Below are positions 58,127 through 64,000 of a stretch of 64,000 nucleotides of DNA, piece by piece. The notes below the pieces were generated by a model. It saw only the letters and a list, made by a program, of their open reading frames with translations, searched no databases and had not been told where the DNA came from. The number at the start of each line of letters is the position of its first letter. Within the stretch, counting starts at the first letter, position 1. The DNA comes from Candidatus Bathyarchaeota archaeon (GTDB lineage Archaea > Thermoproteota > Bathyarchaeia > Bathyarchaeales > Bathycorpusculaceae): contig JAOZHY010000028.1 of NCBI GenBank assembly GCA_026014595.1, positions 120,905 through 184,904 of the forward strand. Reading direction: 5' to 3'. Position numbers and translations under genes: made by a program.

Positions 58127-58393
58127 TTACAGCAGCGCGTAGTTTGTGTCTTTGATTTTTCCTTTCCAGTCGACGACGACGGCGAATTTTTCCGCCCAAG
58201 GGTGTCCTTCCATGTCTATGGGGCATGTTCCCCTGACCATCCAGCCGTCAGTGTGTTCTTCAATCATTGCAACTTCAATCTTGTCTGTGTTCTTCTGTTG
58301 CTTGAGAAATTCGACTGCTATCTGCTGGCGGCTTCTTTTGACAGCTGAGTAGGCATTTGATTCTCTACACTCCAAGTCCCTGTTGTTAGGCAC
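58127..58393 (-). CDS. small unknown protein
   Basis: 88 residues from GTG 58393. Helical N-terminus (SAVKRSRQQIAVEFLKQQKN) and a beta-rich C-terminus with VAMIEEHTDGWMVRGTCPIDMEGHPWAEKF in parts, ending VVVDWKGKIKDTNYALL. It is not recognised but has the compact look of a real small domain. Intergenic on both sides; just downstream lies a 12-base fragment of the repeat family at 58101-58112. Confidence 0.5.
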   Translation of the reverse strand: MPNNRDLECRESNAYSAVKRSRQQIAVEFLKQQKNTDKIEVAMIEEHTDGWMVRGTCPIDMEGHPWAEKFAVVVDWKGKIKDTNYALL

Positions 58394-58515
58394 GTACTTT
58401 TTAGAGTACGGAGCCTTAAACGTTATGCATACTCAATTCTGATTCCGATTCAGTTAAGCAATGGACAGCAGGTTTTAAATCCGAAACACTCCAAACCCTA
58501 AGGTGGAAAAAGGGC

Positions 58516-59589
58516 ATGAGCGAAAAGAGACGCATCATACTCCACATAGACATGGACCACTTCTTCACAGCCGTCGAAGAACGCGAACACCCCGAGTACA
58601 GGGGCAGGCCCGTCGTGGTGGGTGCAGACCCGAAACAGGGCAAAGGACGCGGTGTCGTCAGCACCAGCAACTATGAAGCCCGCAAAGCAGGCATCCGCTC
58701 AGGCATGCCTATCAGCCGCGCCTGGAAACTCTGTCCCGAAGCCGTTTACCTTCCGCCAAACTTCTCCCTGTACATAGAGGTCTCTCTAGAAATTATGGAC
58801 ATCGTGCGGAAGTACGCAGATAAGTTTGAGCAGTGGGGCATCGATGAAGCTTTCCTAGACGTTACCACACGAGTAAAGGATTACGCTGAAGCCGAAGCCA
58901 TAGCCAAACAGATAAAACAGGAGATTCTCGAGAAAGAACGGCTCACCTGCTCCATCGGCGTGGGACCAAACAAACTGGTGGCGAAAGTGGCAAGCGACTA
59001 CCAGAAGCCCGACGGCTTAACAGTGGTCAAAGAAAACGAAGCCGAACGGTTTCTGGCTCCGCTTCCAGTCCGCAAACTTCTGTGGGTTGGACGCAAAACC
59101 GAAGAAAAACTCAAAGCACTCGGCATAAACACAATAGGCGACCTCGCCCGCTACGACCCCAGCGTGCTGAGTGAGAAATTCGGCGTAATAGGCACGCAGA
59201 TGCACCTTATGGCGCGCGGCATAGACCGGAGTGAGGTGGAGCAGCGAACGGGGGCCAAATCCATAAGTCATGAAACCACTTTTGAAAAGGACACAGACAA
59301 CGCCGAGGCTGTGCTGAAGGCGTTAGATGCGCTTGCGGAAGACGTCTCCAAAGAAGCGCTGAGCCAAAGCTTCTTCTTTAAGACCGTAACCGTGAAAGTG
59401 CGGTACGAGAATTTTGAAACTCACACGCGAAGCAAAACCCTGCAGTTCATGACCAACCGCACGCAAGACCTGCAGAAAACCGCGAGAGAACTGCTTCAAC
59501 CGTACCTGCGGAGCGAGAGAAAGGTACGGCTCATCGGCGTCCGCGTCTCCAGCCTAATCAAGGGAGAAAAACAAAAAACCTTGGTATAG
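58516..59589 (+). CDS. dinB: DNA polymerase IV (DinB, Y-family)
   Basis: Translesion DNA polymerase. 357 residues. Catalytic carboxylates are in HIDMDHFF (about residues 10-17) and in FEQWGIDEAFLDV (about 108-120). The fingers PVVVGADPKQGKGRGVV region, the HhH LVAKVASDYQKPDGL region and the little-finger domain near the C-terminus (KTVTVKVRYENFETHTRS) are visible. The end, KGEKQKTLV, could serve as a weak PCNA-binding peptide. Start ATG 58516. Confidence 0.93.
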   Translation: MSEKRRIILHIDMDHFFTAVEEREHPEYRGRPVVVGADPKQGKGRGVVSTSNYEARKAGIRSGMPISRAWKLCPEAVYLPPNFSLYIEVSLEIMDIVRKYADKFEQWGIDEAFLDVTTRVKDYAEAEAIAKQIKQEILEKERLTCSIGVGPNKLVAKVASDYQKPDGLTVVKENEAERFLAPLPVRKLLWVGRKTEEKLKALGINTIGDLARYDPSVLSEKFGVIGTQMHLMARGIDRSEVEQRTGAKSISHETTFEKDTDNAEAVLKALDALAEDVSKEALSQSFFFKTVTVKVRYENFETHTRSKTLQFMTNRTQDLQKTARELLQPYLRSERKVRLIGVRVSSLIKGEKQKTLV

Positions 59590-59595
59590 CGCCTT

Positions 59596-60393
59596 TTAGA
59601 ACCATGAGAGAGTTCCGTTTTTCCGGGCGGTTTTCAAGCACCACAAAAACGCAAAGTACCCAACGGGCAAAATCACCGCACACATCAAAGCCAAAACCGC
59701 AAGTTCAAAAGCTATGGACGATACAGAGCCACCAGTCAGCATGACTCTGACATCCGTGAGGAAATAGTACTGCGGCGTGAAATACGCGATGGCCTGCAGC
59801 GGTTGAGGCATAAGCTGAGGCGGAAACAACACGTTCCCGAAGAGGCTTGTGATAATGGTTATAAGTGTCGCCACTGGGTCGCCTTGCTTCGTCACAATTA
59901 GGACGCCTGCGCCTATCATGCTGAACCCGATAAAAGTGCCGATGCCCAGTGCCACCACAAGAACTGTTCCGATGATGTTTACGCTTAAGACCACGCCGAA
60001 AGCCAGCACTCCCACAGCAAGATAAATAATTATGGTGAGAGTGCTCCAGATGAACCCCCAGAGCGAACTGCCCACGATAAACGTGAGCAATCCAGTAGGC
60101 GAAACCAACACTTCCTCAAGCGACCACGGATTAATCGTCCGCTGAACCAGCGTGAGACTCTGCGACAGATAGGTCATGAAAGCGATGCCTATAATCAAGT
60201 ACGTTGTGAAGGTCATGTGGTACCTGGCAAGCACCGCCTCCATCGTAGCGTTTGCACCCAAAAACGCATAAGTTAACGCTCCGAAAAGTGCGCTGAAAAT
60301 CATAAGCAGAATATTCGTCTTGTAAGTGCTAAACGAAATGATGTCTCGTTTCATGAAATAGTAATTTTTCCAGAGCTCCTCCCTCAAAGTCAT
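59596..60393 (-). CDS. ABC-2 type transporter permease
   Basis: 265 residues with about six TM helices, of the ABC-2 exporter permease type; VQRTINPWSLEEVLVSPTG is the typical intracellular stretch, and FPPQLMPQPLQAIAYFTPQYYF the conserved loop before the last helices. The start at 60393 overlaps the ATPase stop by four bases. The pair forms an exporter of unknown cargo; drug- or lipid-efflux is usual for the family. Confidence 0.85.
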   Translation of the reverse strand: MTLREELWKNYYFMKRDIISFSTYKTNILLMIFSALFGALTYAFLGANATMEAVLARYHMTFTTYLIIGIAFMTYLSQSLTLVQRTINPWSLEEVLVSPTGLLTFIVGSSLWGFIWSTLTIIIYLAVGVLAFGVVLSVNIIGTVLVVALGIGTFIGFSMIGAGVLIVTKQGDPVATLITIITSLFGNVLFPPQLMPQPLQAIAYFTPQYYFLTDVRVMLTGGSVSSIAFELAVLALMCAVILPVGYFAFLWCLKTARKNGTLSWF

Positions 60394-61442
60394 TCTGTGA
60401 TCCCCGCCCCAGTCAATTCGATAAACGCATCCTCCAAAGTCGGCTCCTCACGCCGAAAATTGACCAACTTGATGTTTTCCCGGAAGAAATAGTCTAACAC
60501 ACCCGGCAATGCATCCACGTTTTCTAAGCGAACTCGCAACCGCACCTGACCCAAGACTGCATCCTGCACTTCCGTGGCGACGCTGACGACGCCGTTCAGC
60601 CTTCGGACAGCGTTTTCCTGGGCTTCAGTGATGTTTTGCACAACAATGTCCACGAATTCGCCCTTCTTTGCCATGTTTCTTATGGCATCGGGTGTGTCGA
60701 GAGCTATTATTTTTCCTTTGTTCATGATGCCGATGCGGTCGCAGATTTGCGAGGCTTCTTCGATGTAGTGAGTTGTGTACAGAACGGTCTTTCCCGCTTT
60801 CTTGCTGAGCTCATTGCGTATGAATTCCCTGATGCTTCTCGAAGAGACAACGTCCAGCCCAGTTGTGGGCTCATCCAACAGTAGGACTGGCGGATCAGGC
60901 AGCAGCGCTCTTGCAAGCGAGAGTTTTCTCTTCATGCCGCCAGAGTACTTCTGGAAAAACTCGAATGCCCTATCCTCTAATCCCACAAGACGCAGGACTT
61001 CCATCACACGTTCGTCTATTCGATTGTGGGGAACATTGTGAATAGCGGCGTAGAATTCCAAGTTTCGGTAGCCGCTGAGCCTCCAGAAAAATCCGCGTTC
61101 ACCAACGCTGAACAACGTACCGATTGATCGTTTAACGTTCATCTGATCCTTTACAATGTCGAAGCCGTTCACGCGGGCGGTTCCCTCGTCAGGAGGCAAA
61201 AGCGTGCAAAGCATCTTGACCAGCGTTGTTTTTCCTGCGCCGTTTGGTCCAAGCAGACCGAACAATTCGCCCTTCTTGATTTCCAAGCTGAGGTGGTCAA
61301 CAGCCGTTACTTTTCGGTTTTCCTTCCGCCAAAACAGCCTGCGTCCATTTTCAGCGCTGAATTTCGATTTGAAGACTTTTGTCAGACCGAACGTTTCAAT
61401 AGCGTTCTCGTTTTGCATTACCAATACTTCATTGTCTTCCAA
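60390..61442 (-). CDS. ABC transporter ATP-binding protein (ABC-2 type)
   Basis: 350 residues. Walker A GPNGAGKTT, signature YSGGMKRKLSLARAL, Walker B VLLLDEPTTGLD and a His switch in LYTTHYIEEA are all present, followed by the DrrA-like C-terminal extension. Start ATG 61442. It is coupled to the permease gene 59596 and lies 36 bases after an HTH gene on the same strand, which may regulate it. Confidence 0.93.
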   Translation of the reverse strand: MEDNEVLVMQNENAIETFGLTKVFKSKFSAENGRRLFWRKENRKVTAVDHLSLEIKKGELFGLLGPNGAGKTTLVKMLCTLLPPDEGTARVNGFDIVKDQMNVKRSIGTLFSVGERGFFWRLSGYRNLEFYAAIHNVPHNRIDERVMEVLRLVGLEDRAFEFFQKYSGGMKRKLSLARALLPDPPVLLLDEPTTGLDVVSSRSIREFIRNELSKKAGKTVLYTTHYIEEASQICDRIGIMNKGKIIALDTPDAIRNMAKKGEFVDIVVQNITEAQENAVRRLNGVVSVATEVQDAVLGQVRLRVRLENVDALPGVLDYFFRENIKLVNFRREEPTLEDAFIELTGAGITE

Positions 61443-61478
61443 AATATAACCCGTTGCCCACAGCTGCGCTGGCCAAGT

Positions 61479-61727
61479 TTATGCATGCTCTGAAGCCAAA
61501 ACTTCAGGGGTCTTGGGTTTGCGACGCCATCTGAGCTGAACCTGAACCCTCTCCACCAGTCCCTGCCTTTCCAGCGACACCAAGCTCCGCATGGTGGAAC
61601 TGTACTCTTTTGTCTTGTACTCTACGATTTTGCCGAATAAGGTTTCCGCTATCTCCTTCGTGGTCATGTTTGGCTTTATTTCGAGCATCTCTAGGATTTT
61701 TTTCTGGTTTTTAGAAAGACGAACCAC
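61479..61727 (-). CDS. winged-helix regulator upstream of the ABC exporter
   Basis: 82-residue protein that is essentially a single winged helix: LSKNQKKILEMLEIKPNMTTKEIAETLFGK in parts, then SSTMRSLVSLERQGLVERV as the recognition helix and wing, and a basic tail. Start ATG 61727. Its position immediately before the ABC genes suggests it controls them, in the style of small MarR- or PadR-like repressors. Confidence 0.65.
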   Translation of the reverse strand: MVRLSKNQKKILEMLEIKPNMTTKEIAETLFGKIVEYKTKEYSSTMRSLVSLERQGLVERVQVQLRWRRKPKTPEVLASEHA

Positions 61728-61884
61728 ACTGGTTCACTCAAGAAATCTATCTGAGAAGAGTTATTTATACTCCGCGGAAAAACTCGCGACGGGAAAAGCT
61801 AGTGGATGATTATGTGACAAGTGTAATTAGGAGCTGTCCGCACAAGCACTCAGCTTAATAGCGACCAAAATAACATAGTAACCT

Positions 61885-62661
61885 ATGAACGTCGAGATTA
61901 AAATTCTGAAAAAATTTGTTCCAAAAGATTTCACGCTGGTCAGTGGTCTTCCAGGAATTGCCTACATCGGAAAGTTGTCAGTCGACTACCTTATACAGCA
62001 GCTTAAGGCTGAACTGGTCGCAGAAGTCTACTCCAAGTATTTTCCACCTTATGTTCTGATAAGAAGCGACGGCATCGTCGAACTTCTCAGGAACGAACTA
62101 TACTTTCTTAAGGATGAAACGGCAGGTGACTTGGTGTTCTTTTCAGGTAATTCCCAAGCTTTTTCGCCTGAGGGACAGTATGAGGTAGCGGATAAACTGC
62201 TGGATTGGGCTGTCGCTAACGGAGTGAAGAAGATTTATTCTCTAGCCGCGTACGTGAGTGATCGTGTGTTCGATGTGCCTAATGTTTATGGAACCGCGAC
62301 AAGTACTGAAGCGCTTGAGGAAATGAAGAAGATGGGCGTGATGCCTCTGGATGAAGGCGTTATCTCAGGCGAGAACGGGTTAATCATAGGCTTAGCCAAA
62401 AAAAGAAACGTTGAAGCCGTTTGCCTGATGGGCGAAACAAGAGGCTATCAAACACCCACAGGACAGTACATCATAGACGCCAAAGCGTCGAAAGCAGTGT
62501 TGAAGTTGCTTACGGCAGCCCTGAACCTGAAAGTGGACATGGAACCGCTGGATAAGCAAGCACGGGAGATGGATGAGATAATCGCAAGGATGGCAGAGGT
62601 CGAACGGCGAATAAAAGAAGAGCTCGCAGAAGCTGCCAAGAAACCAAGCTACGTCACTTGA
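61885..62661 (+). CDS. PAC2-family protein (proteasome-assembly-chaperone-like), first of a pair
   Basis: 258 residues. PAC2 pattern: TLVSGLPGIAYIGKLSVDYLI near the N-terminus (in parts), LVFFSGNSQAF, and VCLMGETRGYQTP in the middle-to-end, followed by a helical C-terminal tail. Archaeal PAC2 proteins are linked to proteasome assembly, but several paralogues have unknown roles. Start ATG 61885. The next gene is a second PAC2 protein 16 bases further on, so the pair may form a hetero-oligomer. Confidence 0.8.
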   Translation: MNVEIKILKKFVPKDFTLVSGLPGIAYIGKLSVDYLIQQLKAELVAEVYSKYFPPYVLIRSDGIVELLRNELYFLKDETAGDLVFFSGNSQAFSPEGQYEVADKLLDWAVANGVKKIYSLAAYVSDRVFDVPNVYGTATSTEALEEMKKMGVMPLDEGVISGENGLIIGLAKKRNVEAVCLMGETRGYQTPTGQYIIDAKASKAVLKLLTAALNLKVDMEPLDKQAREMDEIIARMAEVERRIKEELAEAAKKPSYVT

Positions 62662-62677
62662 AAACGAAGGAACACCG

Positions 62678-63358
62678 ATGGAAGCTGATGTCTGGATAGA
62701 ACGGCTGCGAAAAGTTGAATTGGAGACGCCAGTAGCCGTCGTAGGCTCCCCAGGCTTACGGTCCATAGGAAAGCTCGTTGTGAATCAGCTCATCGACGCA
62801 GCAAAAGCGAATTTGACAGCTGAACTTTACTCCAGTCACCTTCCGATGATTTATCACACTAAACCTTCTTATGTGTCGCATTATTCGTTGCCTGGTGTCG
62901 GCGGCGCCAGAGTAAAGCATGGTCAAGTAGACCTGCCGAAAGTCCAGTTCTACACATGTCCTTCTCCTTCCATGGTCATTGTGAAGGGGTACCACGCAAA
63001 CTTTGCAGGGCAGTACGACGTGGCAGAAAAGGTGGTGGAGGTTCTAAGCGAATTTGCTGTCTCCAGAATCATAGTCGCAGCCGGTTACGGCTCAGAAACA
63101 AGCAAGGTCTGCTGTGCAGCCACCAGCCCAGACATAATTCGAGAGATGAAAGAGACGCTGAACCTTGAAGTGGACTATTCGGGACCGTTTTATGGGTTTT
63201 CAGGCTTGGTCTTCGGCTTGGCAAAATTGAAAGGCATCGACGCTCTTTGCCTGTTTGCTGGCACGGAACCAGCACCTGAAGACCTGGAGTTTCCAGATCC
63301 CAAGGCTTCCGAGATGATTTTAGACGTCCTGAACCAAATGCTGGGCTTCCGTAAGTAA
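62678..63358 (+). CDS. PAC2-family protein, second of a pair
   Basis: 226 residues. AVVGSPGLRSIGKLVVNQLI (in parts) matches the N-terminal turn of the first PAC2 protein, and IIVAAGYGSE and FSGLVFGLAKLKGIDALCLFAGTE (in parts) match its core; it lacks the long helical tail. Start ATG 62678, with an internal ribosome site in the short gap. Together with the first PAC2 gene it forms a tight two-gene operon. Confidence 0.8.
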   Translation: MEADVWIERLRKVELETPVAVVGSPGLRSIGKLVVNQLIDAAKANLTAELYSSHLPMIYHTKPSYVSHYSLPGVGGARVKHGQVDLPKVQFYTCPSPSMVIVKGYHANFAGQYDVAEKVVEVLSEFAVSRIIVAAGYGSETSKVCCAATSPDIIREMKETLNLEVDYSGPFYGFSGLVFGLAKLKGIDALCLFAGTEPAPEDLEFPDPKASEMILDVLNQMLGFRK

Positions 63359-63362
63359 AACG

Positions 63363-63725
63363 TTACAACGGCTCTATTCTGGTGAGCTCAAAGGCTATGA
63401 GGGTTGGGTAAATCCAGTAGGCTCTGACGAAGTCCTCGAAACTCTGGTCTACGTCTAGAACCTCGAAGAACTCGATGAAATCGCTGTCTACGCCCTGCAC
63501 ATTCTTTGAGGTGTAAACCTTAAGCGTTGCCGAGAACTGCTTTTCAACCTCAACCGCCTCTGCCGAGATTTCTTCAGAAATTTCGAAGGCGAAGGGCAAG
63601 CTGGATAGAATGTCTACTGCAACGGCTTTACGCATCCGGTCGTTCTTAGCTTTGACCAGAATCGGTCTCGTGGCAATTATCCGATAGTTCCACGCAGGTC
63701 CTTTAAAGCTTGAGAAAGTTGACAA
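63363..63725 (-). CDS. unknown protein near tRNA-Arg
   Basis: 120 residues from TTG 63725. The start is uncertain: longer in-frame readings run into the tRNA-Arg gene (63857-63932), while a TATA-like TTTAAAA at about 63773-63779 would place transcription start near 63750, favouring this inner TTG. The sequence includes RIIATRPILVKAKNDRMRKAV and a C-terminal FEDFVRAYWIYPTLIAFELTRI, with no TM segment. Not recognised. It converges with the PAC2 pair, only four bases away. Confidence 0.4.
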   Translation of the reverse strand: MSTFSSFKGPAWNYRIIATRPILVKAKNDRMRKAVAVDILSSLPFAFEISEEISAEAVEVEKQFSATLKVYTSKNVQGVDSDFIEFFEVLDVDQSFEDFVRAYWIYPTLIAFELTRIEPL

Positions 63726-63856
63726 CCAAAACCGCTTCCCATAACTCGCTATTGTTAACCATGACGGCTCTGGTTTTAAATTCTTTTCCGCTCGAAAAAC
63801 TGTGCTGATGTTACTACAAGAATACACAATTTTAGAAGACCTGTTCTTGAAAAAAG

Positions 63857-63932
63857 CGGGCCCGGTGGGATTTGAACCCACGATCTCCGGCTCCGAAGGC
63901 CGACACCTTAATCCGTGCTAGGCTACGGGCCC
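63857..63932 (-). tRNA. tRNA-Arg(TCG)
   Basis: Acceptor GGGCCCG/CGGGCCC with discriminator G; D arm GCCT/AGGT; anticodon stem TCGGC/GCCGG around loop CTTCGGA, so the anticodon is TCG (Arg, CGA codons); T arm GTGGG-TTCAAAT-CCCAC. No intron, no encoded CCA. A run of Ts follows the gene on this strand and can end transcription. 76 bases. Confidence 0.93.
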
Positions 63933-64000
63933 ACGTCCATGCTTTCTGGATGGACTACTAACATTTCGGTATCTGTCTAATATGGATTATTTGCCTGAAA

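Noticed and set aside
60390..61442. The ABC ATPase as CbiO for the nickel transporter
   Set aside because: It is coupled to an ABC-2 permease and has the C-terminal extension of drug/lipid exporters, not an ECF ATPase.
1..64000. CRISPR array
   Set aside because: No regularly spaced direct repeats of 24-40 bases were seen; the only repeat family has three scattered copies.

Overview
The window is archaeal. It carries a thermosome, SecY, ribosomal proteins uS10, uL15 and eL14, Cbf5, Mre11/Rad50, an ATP-dependent DNA ligase, archaeal-type CheC/CheD/CheY chemotaxis genes, PAC2 proteins, TATA-box promoters, and a tRNA-Ser whose intron sits at position 37/38. Many starts are GTG or TTG and operons often overlap by 4 bases. 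The gene mix (complete nickel-pincer cofactor genes, NikR, solitary uS10, PurF-like and DUF362 proteins) suits a Bathyarchaeia/TACK-type archaeon, but that placement is inference.

Layout. 0-10.8 kb: serine/glycine metabolism (glyA end, serA), a PepSY-like surface protein, a diphthine-ammonia ligase, a Lon-like protease, a DEAD-box helicase and nadA. 10.8-16.5 kb: a nickel island with nikR, larE-larC, divergent larB, three small genes of unknown function, cbiM and a PDGLE (CbiN/NikN-like) gene. A 30-bp sequence with NikR geometry (GTAACA-N16-TGTTAC) recurs in front of four transcripts here, and again in front of a TrmB-like regulator at 44.7 kb. 16.6-25 kb: thioredoxin, DNA ligase, uS10, a zinc-finger/M50 membrane protease and mre11-rad50. 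26-28.9 kb: an hsp20-like/uL15/secY operon bracketed by two identical 132-bp inverted repeats; a third, diverged copy lies at 8.1 kb. 29.3-34.2 kb: an integrated virus- or plasmid-like element with a tyrosine recombinase, an SF3 helicase/primase, an iteron-bearing gene-free stretch and a compact set of tiny genes including a two-TM capsid- or pilin-like protein. 34.3-40 kb: cheY-cheD-cheC-cheC-cheR-cheA with no cheB, cheW or receptor. 40-50 kb: a DUF362-ferredoxin protein, methyltransferases, an ECF-S-like membrane protein, TrmB, tRNA-Ser(GGA), an MFS transporter, and eL14-cbf5-methyltransferase; then an mgtC-like gene broken by TGA, and marC. 50.7-55 kb: a heat-shock-type block (HTH regulator, thermosome, Hsp20) whose promoters share a 16-bp motif, with a strongly self-complementary, possibly pseudoknotted RNA candidate between them. 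55-64 kb: a PurF-like protein lacking the glutaminase cysteine, a dolichol/phytol-kinase-like gene, a thymidylate-kinase-like gene, DinB, an ABC-2 exporter, two PAC2 proteins and tRNA-Arg(TCG).

The least explained signals are the NikR-box regulon with its small membrane proteins, the 132-bp repeat family (each copy preceded at one end by a TATA-like box), the pseudoknotted intergenic RNA candidate, and the small integrated element.
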